Below, in pieces: positions 15,545 to 24,580 of a DNA stretch of 64,000 bases. Position 1 is the stretch's first letter. Every line of letters begins with the position of its first letter. The notes under the pieces are model-generated. The model saw only the letters and a list, made by a program, of their open reading frames with translations, was not told the DNA's origin and did no database searches. The stretch is taken from assembly GCF_014650115.1 (NCBI RefSeq), contig NZ_BMUI01000016.1, positions 158,593 through 222,592 of the forward strand, read 5' to 3'. A program made the position numbers and the translations under genes. This DNA is from Streptomyces olivaceoviridis (GTDB taxonomy: Bacteria > Actinomycetota > Actinomycetes > Streptomycetales > Streptomycetaceae).

Positions 15545-17368
15545 GTGGCGCGCGACATCGCGGCTCCCACCGTCGTCCCCACCAACCACCAGGAACTGAT
15601 CTCGTGGGTCAACGAGATCGCTGAACTGACGCAGCCGGACAGCGTGGTCTGGTGTGACGGCTCCGAGGCCGAGTACGAGCGGCTGTGCGAGGAACTGGTC
15701 GCCAAGGGAACGTTCAAGAAACTCGACCCGGTCAAGCGCCCCCACTCCTACTACGCCGCCTCCGACCCGTCCGACGTCGCGCGCGTCGAGGACCGGACCT
15801 TCATCTGCTCGGAGAAGGAGGAGGACGCGGGCCCGACCAACCACTGGAAGGCCCCCGCCGAGATGCGGGAGATCTTCACCGGCGACCAGGGCCTGTTCCG
15901 GGGCTCCATGCGGGGCCGGACCATGTACGTCGTGCCCTTCTGCATGGGCCCGCTCGGCTCCCCGCTGTCCGCGCTGGGCGTGGAGATCACCGACTCCGCC
16001 TACGTCGCCGTCTCGATGCGCACGATGACGCGCATGGGCCAGGCCGTCCTGGACGAGCTCGGCGACCAGGGCTTCTTCGTCAAGGCCGTCCACACGCTCG
16101 GCGCCCCGCTGGAGCCCGGCCAGGAGGACGTCCCCTGGCCCTGCAACCAGACCAAGTACATCTCGCACTTCCCCGAGTCGCGGGAGATCTGGTCCTACGG
16201 CTCCGGCTACGGCGGCAACGCCCTGCTCGGCAAGAAGTGCTACGCCCTGCGCATCGCCTCCGTCATGGCCCGCGACGAGGGCTGGCTGGCCGAGCACATG
16301 CTGATCCTCAAGCTCACCCCGCCGCAGGGCGAGTCCAAGTACGTCGCCGCCGCCTTCCCCTCCGCCTGCGGCAAGACCAACCTCGCCATGCTGGAGCCCA
16401 CCGTCTCGGGCTGGACGGTGGAGACCATCGGCGACGACATCGCCTGGATGCGGTTCGGCGAGGACGGCCGGCTGTACGCGATCAACCCCGAGGCCGGCTT
16501 CTTCGGCGTCGCGCCCGGCACCGGCGAGCACACCAACGCCAACGCGATGAAGACCCTGTGGGGCAACGCGGTCTTCACCAACGTCGCGCTCACCGACGAC
16601 GGCGACGTGTGGTGGGAGGGCATGACCGAGGAGTCCCCGGCCCACCTGACCGACTGGAAGGGCAACGACTGGACGCCTCAGTCCGCGACCCCGGCCGCCC
16701 ACCCCAACGCCCGCTTCACCGTGCCGGCCTCGCAGTGCCCGATCATCGCGCCCGAGTGGGAGGACCCGAAGGGCGTGCCGATCTCGGCGATCCTCTTCGG
16801 CGGGCGCCGCGCGACGGCGGTGCCGCTGGTGACGGAGTCCTTCGACTGGAACCACGGCGTCTTCCTCGGCGCCAACGTGGCCTCCGAGAAGACCGCCGCG
16901 GCCGAGGGCAAGGTCGGCGAGCTGCGCCGCGACCCGTTCGCGATGCTGCCGTTCTGCGGCTACAACATGGGCGACTACATGGCCCACTGGGTCGACGTCG
17001 CCAAGGACAAGGACCAGTCCAAGCTGCCGAAGATCTACTACGTCAACTGGTTCCGGAAGAACGACGAGGGCCGGTTCGTCTGGCCGGGCTTCGGCGAGAA
17101 CTCCCGGGTCCTGAAGTGGATCGTGGAGCGGCTGGAGGGCAGGGCCGAGGGCGTCGAGACGCCGATCGGCATCCTGCCGGCGAAGGACGCCCTGGACACC
17201 GAGGGCCTCGAACTGTCCGAGTCCGACCTGGAGTTCCTGCTCACGGTCGACAAGGAGGTCTGGCGCGAGGAGGCCGCGCTGATCCCCGGGCACCTGGACA
17301 CCTTCGGCGAGCACACCCCGAAGGAGCTGTGGGACCAGTACCGGGCGCTGGTGGAGCGCCTGGGCTGA
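15545..17368 (+). CDS. pckG: Phosphoenolpyruvate carboxykinase (GTP)
   Basis: 607 aa from GTG 15545, with AGGAGC upstream; this equals the usual GTP-PEPCK length. The phosphate-binding loop is AFPSACGKTNLAML, preceded by the metal- and substrate-binding stretch GSGYGGNALLGKKCYALR, and the guanine-binding region includes FGVAPGTGEHTN and PFCGYNMGDYMAHW. The enzyme decarboxylates and phosphorylates oxaloacetate to PEP in gluconeogenesis. It is a single gene with a 279-bp upstream region shared with the divergent hlyIII, and is followed by two strong hairpins. Confidence 0.97.
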   Translation: MARDIAAPTVVPTNHQELISWVNEIAELTQPDSVVWCDGSEAEYERLCEELVAKGTFKKLDPVKRPHSYYAASDPSDVARVEDRTFICSEKEEDAGPTNHWKAPAEMREIFTGDQGLFRGSMRGRTMYVVPFCMGPLGSPLSALGVEITDSAYVAVSMRTMTRMGQAVLDELGDQGFFVKAVHTLGAPLEPGQEDVPWPCNQTKYISHFPESREIWSYGSGYGGNALLGKKCYALRIASVMARDEGWLAEHMLILKLTPPQGESKYVAAAFPSACGKTNLAMLEPTVSGWTVETIGDDIAWMRFGEDGRLYAINPEAGFFGVAPGTGEHTNANAMKTLWGNAVFTNVALTDDGDVWWEGMTEESPAHLTDWKGNDWTPQSATPAAHPNARFTVPASQCPIIAPEWEDPKGVPISAILFGGRRATAVPLVTESFDWNHGVFLGANVASEKTAAAEGKVGELRRDPFAMLPFCGYNMGDYMAHWVDVAKDKDQSKLPKIYYVNWFRKNDEGRFVWPGFGENSRVLKWIVERLEGRAEGVETPIGILPAKDALDTEGLELSESDLEFLLTVDKEVWREEAALIPGHLDTFGEHTPKELWDQYRALVERLG

Positions 17369-17385
17369 GCCGCCCACCGATGACC

Positions 17386-17435
17386 CCGCGGCCGGTCGCC
17401 GTGCCCTGACCAGCGATCGTCACGACCGGCCGCGG
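17386..17435 (+). terminator. First terminator after pckG
   Basis: A perfect 13-bp stem CCGCGGCCGGTCG / CGACCGGCCGCGG with a 24-base loop, starting 17 bases past the pckG stop. Confidence 0.7.
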
Positions 17436-17448
17436 TGAACGACCCACC

Positions 17449-17480
17449 CCGGGCTCCGCACAACGGCGTGCGGGGCCCGG
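17449..17480 (+). terminator. Second, tandem terminator after pckG
   Basis: A 12-bp stem with one mismatch, CCGGGCTCCGCA / TGCGGGGCCCGG, with an eight-base loop. Tandem placement with the previous hairpin suggests strong insulation of the next gene. Confidence 0.6.
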
Positions 17481-17586
17481 TCGTGCGCGCCCCCTTGCCC
17501 ACGAGATCTTCACAGCTGTTTCATGGCCCCTACAGGCGTCTCACCGACACCGGTGAGGTGCTCGATTCAGCCTGTGGGGGGCACAG

Positions 17587-19317
17587 TTGAATACAGCACA
17601 CCGTTCCAGACGTCTCGCGGCCACACTGCTCACCGCGGTGCTCGCCGGGACCGGACTGACCGTCGCCGCCGCGCCCGCGGCCCACGCGGCGGCCTCCGAC
17701 GCCGTCGCCAAGCTGCCGATCTCGTCGTACTCGGGCCTGGCCGTCGACTCCGTGCACCAGCGCGTCTACATCGCCGACCAGCGCGACGGCCAGGCCGCCG
17801 GCACGGTGCTGGTCTACGACTTCCAGGGCCAGAAGGTCGCGGCGCTCCCGCACCCGGGCCCGGTCTCCGGCGTGGCGCTCAGCGAGGACTCCGCGACGCT
17901 GTACGTGGGCGAGAGCGGACGCGTCGTCGCCTACGACACCGGCACGCTCCAGCAGACGGGAGCGCACAGCGCCGCCTACGACACCTGCGGGCGCCAGCTC
18001 GCCTACGCGGGCGGCACGGTGTGGAGCACCGACGCCTACGTCTTCCAGAGCTATCAGTGCGCCACGGCGACGACGTCCCTGGACACGCTCACGAACGGCA
18101 CGGTCTCCCGGACCGGCTGGAACGACGTCGGCCGGCTCCAGCTGGCCCCGGGTGCCCGCGCGCGGAACCGTCTCCTCATGGGCCAGCCCAAGGAGAGCGG
18201 CGCCGCGAACCCCTTCCTCGCCTCGTTCGACGTCAGCGGCGCCGCCCCGGTGCGGGAGGCCGCCCGCCGGTTCGCGGACGGCGACGGCAAGGGCGCCCTC
18301 GACCTGAAGGACATGGCGGCGAGCCCGGACGGCACCGAGGTCGCCGTGGCCGACGCCACCGCCGGCACCCGGCTGCTGAACGCCGGCGACCTGTCGGACG
18401 CGTCCGGCCAGTACCAGGCGCTGCCCGCCGGCGCGGCCTCCACCGCCGTCGCCTTCAGCGGCGACGGGAAGTACATCGCCCGGGGCGCCCAGGCCGCCGG
18501 CAGCACGCCCGATCTGCTGGTGCAGAGCGCAGACCCGGCCGACGGCACCCCGCCGCTGGAGTTCGCCTTCGAGGGCAGCCTCGACGGCAACGGCGTCACC
18601 CCGCGGGGCCTCGCCTGGTCCGAGGACGGCTCCCGGCTCTTCGCGGTCACCCGGGGAGGCACCGGCCAGGAGTACTGGCTGCACGTCATCCAGCCCCCGG
18701 CCGTCCAGTACGACACCCGCTTCACCGGCGACCTCACCCACAGCCCCTCCGGTGCCGTCGCGGGTGAGCCGCTGTCGGTGCGCGGCCGGCTGGAGTGGGA
18801 CGGGCCCGCGCCAGCCGAGCCGCTGAAGGTGACCGCCGTGCGCGAGGACGCGAACGGCACGCACCAGCTGGGCACCGCCACCGTCCGGGACGACGGCACC
18901 TTCACCGTCCTGGACGAGCCCGACCTCGTCGGCGACGCCACCTACACCGTGTCCTTCCTCGGCGACCTCACCCATCGCCCCGCCACCGACATCACCCACA
19001 CGGTGACGGTCGGCAAGGCGCCCAGCTCGCTCACGCTGACCGGGCCCGACGAGGCCACGATGACCGAGGGCGTCCACCTCACCGGCACGTTCACCGCACA
19101 GGGCAAGGCCCTGCCCGAGCGGGCCACGCTCACCGTGCGGCGCACGGACCGGCTCGGCACCGGCTCCCTGTCGTCGGTGACCGTCGCCGCCGACGGCACC
19201 TTCACCGTCGACGACCTGCCGCGCACCCGGCGCGAGGTGACCTACACCGTCGGCTGGCCGGGCGACGACCTGCACACCGGTGCCACGGCGTCGGTCACGG
19301 TGTACGTCAGGCGCTGA
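17587..19317 (+). CDS. Secreted beta-propeller protein with Ig-like repeats
   Basis: 576 aa from TTG 17587, behind a G-rich ribosome-binding site. Residues 1-35 are a Sec signal peptide (cleavage near AHA-AAS). Residues about 40-370 carry YVTN/WD-like propeller blades (YSGLAVDSVHQRVYIADQ, GVALSEDSATLYVGES, TAVAFSGDGKYIARGA, GLAWSEDGSRLFAVTR). Two tandem Ig-like beta-sandwich repeats follow (about 378-475 and 480-575), each with a DGTFTV and TYTV pattern. I infer an extracellular binding or cell-surface protein of unknown ligand. Its last 11 bases overlap the convergent gene at 19307. Confidence 0.85.
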   Translation: MNTAHRSRRLAATLLTAVLAGTGLTVAAAPAAHAAASDAVAKLPISSYSGLAVDSVHQRVYIADQRDGQAAGTVLVYDFQGQKVAALPHPGPVSGVALSEDSATLYVGESGRVVAYDTGTLQQTGAHSAAYDTCGRQLAYAGGTVWSTDAYVFQSYQCATATTSLDTLTNGTVSRTGWNDVGRLQLAPGARARNRLLMGQPKESGAANPFLASFDVSGAAPVREAARRFADGDGKGALDLKDMAASPDGTEVAVADATAGTRLLNAGDLSDASGQYQALPAGAASTAVAFSGDGKYIARGAQAAGSTPDLLVQSADPADGTPPLEFAFEGSLDGNGVTPRGLAWSEDGSRLFAVTRGGTGQEYWLHVIQPPAVQYDTRFTGDLTHSPSGAVAGEPLSVRGRLEWDGPAPAEPLKVTAVREDANGTHQLGTATVRDDGTFTVLDEPDLVGDATYTVSFLGDLTHRPATDITHTVTVGKAPSSLTLTGPDEATMTEGVHLTGTFTAQGKALPERATLTVRRTDRLGTGSLSSVTVAADGTFTVDDLPRTRREVTYTVGWPGDDLHTGATASVTVYVRR

Positions 19318-19948
19318 GCTCTCCGTCCCCCGTCCCGCCCCGGTCCTCCAGGTAGCGGGTGTGGGACTCCTGGCGGCGGGCCTCGGCCTCGCCGAGCTCC
19401 GCCGCCAGCCGCTCGGCCTCCTGCCGCAGCAGTTCGAGCTGCCGCTCCAGATGGCGTTCGGGCGGCTCGGTGCCCGGCGCCAGACGCGTCCACCAGCGGG
19501 TGCGGACGAAGGCGTCCACGGCCTCCGGGATGTCCTGCCGCACCGCCCGGGAGACGGTGTGCACGCCCTCCGGGTCCCGGGCCAGCGCCTCGGCGACCCA
19601 GCCCGGTTCCAGCAGCGCGCCCAGCAGCCCGGTCAGTCCGCCGAGCCGGGCGGCGGCCCCGGGCGGCAGGCCGACGTCCGCGAGGTAGCCGCCGAGCCGG
19701 CCGAAGTCGGCGCGGACCTCCTCCAGTTGGGCCGACGGGCTGGGGAAGTCCGGCAGGGCGGGCCGCTCCGGCGGGGCGATGAGCGCGCCCGCGCCGTACA
19801 GCCCGGCCACCACGACCGGCCAGTACGGCCCCGCGACCCCGGCGAAGGTCAGCACCAGGCCGAGCAGCCCGCAGGCGCCGCCGGTGAGGTTCTTGCGGGA
19901 CTCCAGGTAGCCGAGGACCTTGTCGCCGGGGACCTTACTGGTAGCCAC
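19307..19948 (-). CDS. Membrane protein with C-terminal coiled coil, last gene of the TelA/VWA operon
   Basis: 213 aa from GTG 19948, which lies 14 bases inside the end of the VWA gene, so it is translationally coupled. Two adjacent hydrophobic segments (about 22-40 and 43-58, GGACGLLGLVLTFAG and YWPVVVAGLYGAGALI) form a hairpin in the membrane. The rest is soluble, with a coiled-coil-like Arg/Glu/Leu-rich tail (about 165-200, ERHLERQLELLRQEAERLAA). I recognise no named family. Its place at the end of the operon argues that it works with the solute-binding and TelA proteins at the membrane. Confidence 0.8.
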   Translation of the reverse strand: MATSKVPGDKVLGYLESRKNLTGGACGLLGLVLTFAGVAGPYWPVVVAGLYGAGALIAPPERPALPDFPSPSAQLEEVRADFGRLGGYLADVGLPPGAAARLGGLTGLLGALLEPGWVAEALARDPEGVHTVSRAVRQDIPEAVDAFVRTRWWTRLAPGTEPPERHLERQLELLRQEAERLAAELGEAEARRQESHTRYLEDRGGTGDGELSA

Positions 19949-21473
19949 GGATCTCCTCGAAGGCGCCGTCCAGCGAGCCCTGCCGGGCGTCGAAGAGCCG
20001 GCCGCCGGTCAGGTCGGCGATGTGCTGGAGTTCGGAGCGGGAGGAGTCGCCGAACAGGATCGGGAAGACGGGGATGTCCCGCCGGTCGCGGCCGAGGGCG
20101 CGGTAGAAGCCGTCGAAGTCGCCCGCCTCGGCGCCCGCGGTGTTCTCGCCGTCGGTCATCAGCACGATCGAGGTGAACGTGTCCCGGTCGGTGCCGAGAT
20201 GGTCGTACGCCTGCTCCAGCGAGGTGTAGACGGCGGTGCCGCCGTCGGCGCCGAGCGCGTCGGTGTCGCGGCGGATCGCGGCCAGGCCGGCCCCCGGGTC
20301 CTTCGGGTCGACGACGTGCGTGCGCACGCTCTTCACGTGCGAGCCGAACGGCATCAGCGTCACCTCCTCCCGGTCCCGGAAGTCGCCGGTGAGCCCGGTC
20401 AGCGCCTTCTTCAGCGCCGCGAGCCGGCCGCCCTCCATGGAGCCGGAGGTGTCCAGGACGTACACCGTGCGCGAGGGGCGGCGCAGTTCGTTCTCGTACG
20501 AGTCCAGCAGCCCGTCGGCCACCGAGCGGCTGCCGGGGAAGGGCAGTTCACGGCGCCGGCCGGTGTCGAGGCCGGCGGCGGGCCGCACCGAGGGCACGAC
20601 CGGGCGGCGGTGGGTGGTGTCGGTGATCAGCTTCTGCACGGCGTCGGTGCGCAGGTCCGCGGTCACCTTGCGGACGTCCTCGCGGGTGCGGGCGTCGGTG
20701 GACGCGAGCGAGGAGAACGGGTAGTCGGCGGTGACGACGCCGTCGCGGGGGCGGATCACGGTGAGGCCCGGGATGCCCTTGAGGACGGACTCGTAGTTGA
20801 GCAGGGCGTCCACGGTGCCGCGCCGCCGGTAGGCGGTGGCGAGCCAGCCCGAGGAGCCCGAGGTCAGCTTCTGCCCCTGGAAGAACTCCTTCAGCCGGGG
20901 CGTGGCCTTCGCCACGTCGGCGTCGGTCAGCGCGGACTGGGCGCCGGAGAGGGCGGAGGCGACCGAGACCAGCGTGGCGAAGCCGGAGTTGGAGCGGGCC
21001 GGGTCGGTCATGCCGTAGGTCAGCTTCCCGTCCTGCACGGCCCTGTCCACCTGGGACCAGGTGACGTCCTCCGGCTTCCAGCCGAGCTCCCGCACGGTCG
21101 CCGGCCGGACGCCGACGGCGACCGGGCTGGACATGACCGGCGTCTCGGACACCACCTTCCTCGCCGCCTCGGGCCGCAGCCGCAGGTAGTCGTCCGACGA
21201 CAGCCACAGCGCGTCGTACGCCCCGTCCGCCTTCCCCCGGGCCAGCAGGTCGACGGCGTCCAGCGTGCCCATATAGGTGGGCCGGACGGTGATGCCGGTG
21301 TCCTCGCGGACGCGGTCGAAGACGGCGGTCATGTCGCTGAGTTCGCTGGAGGCGAGGACCCGGAGGGTACCGGGCTTCGGCGCGTTCGAGTCGTCCTTCG
21401 GGTCCTCGGAGGTGCACGCGCTCAGCAGGCCGGCGGCGACGGCGAGCACGGCGAGCAGGGATCGTCGTCTCAT
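19935..21473 (-). CDS. Lipoprotein: solute-binding domain fused to a VWA domain
   Basis: 512 aa from ATG 21473; the start overlaps the TelA stop (ATGA). Residues 1-20 are a lipoprotein signal (lipobox LLSAC). About 35-290 form a type II periplasmic-binding fold like molybdate or phosphate receptors (TLRVLASSELSDMTAVFDRV; ligand-loop SNSGFATLVSVASAL). About 325-505 form a von Willebrand A domain with the MIDAS motif DTSGSMEGG, a Thr in GGTAVYTS and Asp in LMTDGENT. The fusion is known in actinobacteria next to TelA-like proteins, but the ligand and partner are not. A surface sensor or adhesin that reports binding through metal-dependent VWA contacts is my inference. Confidence 0.88.
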   Translation of the reverse strand: MRRRSLLAVLAVAAGLLSACTSEDPKDDSNAPKPGTLRVLASSELSDMTAVFDRVREDTGITVRPTYMGTLDAVDLLARGKADGAYDALWLSSDDYLRLRPEAARKVVSETPVMSSPVAVGVRPATVRELGWKPEDVTWSQVDRAVQDGKLTYGMTDPARSNSGFATLVSVASALSGAQSALTDADVAKATPRLKEFFQGQKLTSGSSGWLATAYRRRGTVDALLNYESVLKGIPGLTVIRPRDGVVTADYPFSSLASTDARTREDVRKVTADLRTDAVQKLITDTTHRRPVVPSVRPAAGLDTGRRRELPFPGSRSVADGLLDSYENELRRPSRTVYVLDTSGSMEGGRLAALKKALTGLTGDFRDREEVTLMPFGSHVKSVRTHVVDPKDPGAGLAAIRRDTDALGADGGTAVYTSLEQAYDHLGTDRDTFTSIVLMTDGENTAGAEAGDFDGFYRALGRDRRDIPVFPILFGDSSRSELQHIADLTGGRLFDARQGSLDGAFEEIRGYQ

Positions 21474-22633
21474 CCGAGGCCCCCCTCCAGCGCGCCCTGG
21501 GCACGGCTGCGCTCCAGGTGGGCGGAGGCGCCGCGCAGTTCGTCCGTGAGGGACCGCACGGTGCTCGCCATGGCCTCGGTCGCCTGGACCTTGTAGCTGT
21601 CGATGGCGTCGAGGGTGCGGTAGATCTGCTGGAACGCGGCGCGCAGGGTCTCCGCGCCGACCGCCGGGTCGGCGGCGATGCGCTGGATCTCGCCGCTCTG
21701 CGTGGCGAGCATCTCGGCGTTGCCCCGGATGAGGTCCTCGGTGGTCCCGCGCAACGCGTTGACCTGCTCGACGACCTTCTTCTGGCTGTCCAGGGCGGAG
21801 GCCAGCATCACGGAGATGCGCAGCGCCGAGACGGTGGTCGTGGCGGCCCGGTCGACGCCCTTGATCAGCTCGTCGTTGTTGCGGCGTACGACGTCCATGG
21901 CGAGGTAGCCCTGCGCGCACACCGCCAGCTGGGTGAGCAGGTCCTGGTGCTTCTGCCGGACCGGGAAGAGCACGTCGGCGCGGAGGGCGTCGGCCTCCTG
22001 CGGGTCGCCGACCCCGGCGATGTGCTCCTCGACGGCGGTGTCCAGGGCCTGGGTGAGGACGACGTACTCCTGGAGCTTGCCCATCGTCTCCCACAGCCGG
22101 ACCCGCTCGGTCTGCAACGCGGCGTTGTCCCGGCGCAGTTCGTCCTGGCCGCCGCGCAGCGCGCCCACGATCCGGTTCAGGTTGCCCTGCGCGGAGGCGT
22201 ACTTGGCGAGGTGGTCGCGCAGCTTGTTGCCGCCGGGCAGCCGGGACAGGAACCTGCGGCCCCTGTCCGCGGGCAGGTCCCGCGGGTCCAGGTCCTCCAC
22301 CGCCCGGCGCAGTTCCACGAGCGAGCCGGCGACCTTGCCCTGGGCGTCCCCGCCCTTGTCGGGCAGGCTGCGCACGGCCCGCTCCAGCATGCGGTTGGAC
22401 TGGACGGCGGCGGTGCGCATCTCGCCCGCGCCGAGCGCGGTGATCTCGCCGACCTTGCCCGCGAACTCCGGCGAGCGGGCGTCGAGCGCGGCGAGCTGCT
22501 CGACGAAGGCGGTGGCCTTGCGGGCCATGTCGGTGCGCACCGCGTCCTCGACGGGCACCAGACCGCCGGCCTTCTCCTTGGGCACGGCCGGCACGGGATC
22601 GGGCGGGGTGAGCTGGAAGTCGTTGTCGGTCAT
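21470..22633 (-). CDS. Toxic-anion resistance protein, TelA family
   Basis: 387 aa from ATG 22633, with GGGGGA seven bases upstream. An in-frame ATG at 22654 overlaps the previous stop (ATGA) and is the alternative. The protein is soluble, all-helical and Leu/Ala/Asp-rich, matching TelA/KlaA-like proteins: MLERAVRSLPDKG, ETMGKLQEYVVLTQALD, RRNNDELIKGVDRAATTTVS. TelA proteins were named for tellurite resistance on plasmids, but in actinobacteria the role is uncertain; they often accompany VWA and TerD-type proteins. Here it sits between two solute-binding-fold proteins, so a cytoplasmic arm of a membrane system is likely. Confidence 0.88.
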   Translation of the reverse strand: MTDNDFQLTPPDPVPAVPKEKAGGLVPVEDAVRTDMARKATAFVEQLAALDARSPEFAGKVGEITALGAGEMRTAAVQSNRMLERAVRSLPDKGGDAQGKVAGSLVELRRAVEDLDPRDLPADRGRRFLSRLPGGNKLRDHLAKYASAQGNLNRIVGALRGGQDELRRDNAALQTERVRLWETMGKLQEYVVLTQALDTAVEEHIAGVGDPQEADALRADVLFPVRQKHQDLLTQLAVCAQGYLAMDVVRRNNDELIKGVDRAATTTVSALRISVMLASALDSQKKVVEQVNALRGTTEDLIRGNAEMLATQSGEIQRIAADPAVGAETLRAAFQQIYRTLDAIDSYKVQATEAMASTVRSLTDELRGASAHLERSRAQGALEGGLG

Positions 22634-22650
22634 GCGGTGGGTCCCCCGTG

Positions 22651-23727
22651 TCATCCGCGGGCCCGGCGGGCCATCTCGTGCAGCACCGCGGAGGTGGGCA
22701 CGGGCGCCTGCCGGACACCGGTGAGCTTCTGGTTGAGGTAGGCGGCGCGGCCGGCGGTGGCCGCGACGAACTCGGCGGCGTCGCCCTGCGGCCGGAATCC
22801 GTGCCGGACGGCGAGCCCGCGCAGGGCCGGGTCGGTGCTGAGCAGCTCCCCGAGCGCCCGGCCGTCCGCGTTCAGCGGTACGACGGTGTGGTCGCTGTTG
22901 ACGGTGGTGTCCGGGTAGAGCACCACCAGGTCGTCCACGCCGTGCCGCTGCGCGAGGAGCGCCGCGACCTGTGACTCGTACACCAGCACCAGCGGGTTGC
23001 CCGCGCCGCTGACGAAGTCCCGGAACACCGCGTCCGTGCTGGACTGCTGGGCGCCCTGGACGCTGACCAGCTTGTGCAGCAGGGGGGCGGTGCGGTCGAG
23101 GTCCGCCTCGCCGGCGACCACCTTGCCGCCGTTGGCCACGTAGGAGGCGGCGGCGAGGTAGAGGGCGCCGGAGTTGGAGGACTCGGGGTCGGTACTGGCG
23201 ATGTACAGGGTGCCCGTCAGCTCGCCGTGGGCCTTGGCGCCCTTGAGCTGCTGCCAGGTCCGGTCGTGCCGGGCGGCGTCCACGTAGGCGCCCGTCCTCA
23301 GCGTGCCGCGGTTCTTCCCGTCGAGCACCGCCAGCCCGTTCGCGGCGAGCACGTCGGCCGCGGCGCGGTGTGCCACGACCACGAGCGGCGAGTAGAAGGG
23401 CCGGGGCAGCGGCTCCTGGACGTGGTACTTGCGCGCCAGCTGGTCGGCGGGTGCCTGGCTGGACGGGAAGGCGAAGTCGTACCCCTTGAGGTCCAGCCCC
23501 TCCATGGCCCAGGACCCGGAGGCCTCGGCCTTGACGGTGTAGCCCCTGGCGGCGAGGGCCTTCACCACGTCGGGATCGGCGAAGAAGTCGGCCTTCTCCG
23601 ATCCGATCACGCCACGCACGGTCTTCGTTGCCGTGCCCTTGTCCTCCCCATGCCGGCCCGCTACGACGGCGGCCACCACGCCACCGATCAGCAGAACCGC
23701 GAGGACGATTCCCGCGATACGTCTCAC
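22651..23727 (-). CDS. Membrane-anchored solute-binding protein, first gene of the TelA/VWA operon
   Basis: 358 aa from GTG 23727; the frame is open farther upstream but the signal-anchor begins here (MRRIAGIVLAVLLIGGVVAAV). There is no lipobox, so it is probably an uncleaved membrane anchor. The rest is a type II solute-binding fold: VRGVIGSEKADFFADPDV, EGLDLKGYDFAFPSSQAP, TDPESSNSGALYLAAAS (the same SNSG ligand loop as in the VWA fusion). No ABC permease or ATPase lies nearby. The stop overlaps the alternative TelA start. I infer that the two binding proteins recognise the same or related extracellular anion. Confidence 0.8.
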   Translation of the reverse strand: MRRIAGIVLAVLLIGGVVAAVVAGRHGEDKGTATKTVRGVIGSEKADFFADPDVVKALAARGYTVKAEASGSWAMEGLDLKGYDFAFPSSQAPADQLARKYHVQEPLPRPFYSPLVVVAHRAAADVLAANGLAVLDGKNRGTLRTGAYVDAARHDRTWQQLKGAKAHGELTGTLYIASTDPESSNSGALYLAAASYVANGGKVVAGEADLDRTAPLLHKLVSVQGAQQSSTDAVFRDFVSGAGNPLVLVYESQVAALLAQRHGVDDLVVLYPDTTVNSDHTVVPLNADGRALGELLSTDPALRGLAVRHGFRPQGDAAEFVAATAGRAAYLNQKLTGVRQAPVPTSAVLHEMARRARG

Positions 23728-24072
23728 GCCGGGGAGCGTGCTCCCGGAACCCCACGTTCCCCACGCATCGAGATGAACGACGGGTGACGTCCCGTTCCCG
23801 GTATGCAACCGGAGGTCGCCCCTCCGCAATGGGGCGGCGACGTCGGGTCGGCGGAGCGTGCCGGTCACCCCTTTTCCGCCGCGACGGCGCTCACCCCGCA
23901 CACACCCGGTCGGCGGTCTGCGTAGCGCTCGGCCACGAGGGATCGGTGCCCCGCGGCAGGGAACACACGGCACTCCCGGCCCGGCCGAAGCCGAGCGCGG
24001 TGTGTGGCGCCCGGTCCGCGCGTCGCTGCGGGTGCGCGCGGACCGGGGCCGTTCGGGAGACCCCCGCGGGGG
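23728..24072. other. Intergenic region ahead of the TelA/VWA operon
   Basis: 345 bases. It presumably carries the promoter of the operon that starts at 23727. A short dyad (CGCCCC / GGGGCG around 23817-23838) is visible. No ORF with family likeness is supported. Confidence 0.45.
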
Positions 24073-24492
24073 TCAGGCGGTGCTGAGTTCCTTCGGGTCG
24101 GCGGACAGCGCGGCGGCGTGCGCGTCCATCCGCTCGGCCGAGAGGATCGCCACCGCCGTGTCGGCGCGGGACGCGGCGACCACGAGCGCGCGCCCGGCGA
24201 GGGCGTGCGCGCGCCGGTGCAGGGCACCGGGGTCACCGGCCGCGGCCGGTGCCGCCCGCAGCGGCGTACGTCCTCCCCGCAGCCGGGCCACCTGCGCCGC
24301 GAGGCGCTCCGCGGCCGTCTCCAGGTCGGCGGACGGGCCCAGTGCGCGCAACTCGTCGGTGACCGCGAGCAGCGCGGCGAGGTGGCCGGCGAGCTGGATG
24401 TCCAGTTCCTCCTCGCGCGACCGGTGGGGGAAGTCCGAGGTGGTGCCGGCCATCGTGCTGTGGACCGACTTGGTGCGGATCGGCTCGTACAT
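24073..24492 (-). CDS. Hypothetical all-helical cytoplasmic protein
   Basis: 139 aa from ATG 24492, preceded by a near-perfect AGGAGG. It is soluble and helical, rich in Ala, Leu, Arg and Asp, with no membrane span, cysteine or recognisable motif (EELDIQLAGHLAALLAVTDE is the most distinctive stretch). Codon use is typical, so I take it as a real gene. I do not recognise a family. It is monocistronic, with its own upstream region containing an interrupted palindrome that could be an operator. Confidence 0.7.
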   Translation of the reverse strand: MYEPIRTKSVHSTMAGTTSDFPHRSREEELDIQLAGHLAALLAVTDELRALGPSADLETAAERLAAQVARLRGGRTPLRAAPAAAGDPGALHRRAHALAGRALVVAASRADTAVAILSAERMDAHAAALSADPKELSTA

Positions 24493-24526
24493 GGGGATGG
24501 CCTCCTGTGCTCTGACAGGAAGCCAT

Positions 24527-24549
24527 CTTAGCTTGGATTTCGTCTAAAG
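24527..24549. promoter_or_regulatory. Possible operator: interrupted TTAG...CTAA palindrome
   Basis: TTAGCTTGGATTTCGTCTAA (24528-24547) is an imperfect, AT-rich dyad in a GC-rich surrounding, 35 bases upstream of the AGGAGG-led gene at 24492. The size fits a dimeric MarR- or TetR-type repressor. No matching regulator is identified. Confidence 0.3.
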
Positions 24550-24580
24550 TTGAGCCGGGTCACGGAACGGAGCCCGTCGA

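Noticed and set aside
15533..17377. A 614-codon open frame antisense to pckG and similar long antisense frames elsewhere (for example 10618-12576 and 5994-7946, minus).
   Set aside because: Such frames arise in high-GC DNA from codon bias of the sense gene. They have repetitive Arg/Gly/Val/Leu composition, no ribosome-binding site and no family likeness.
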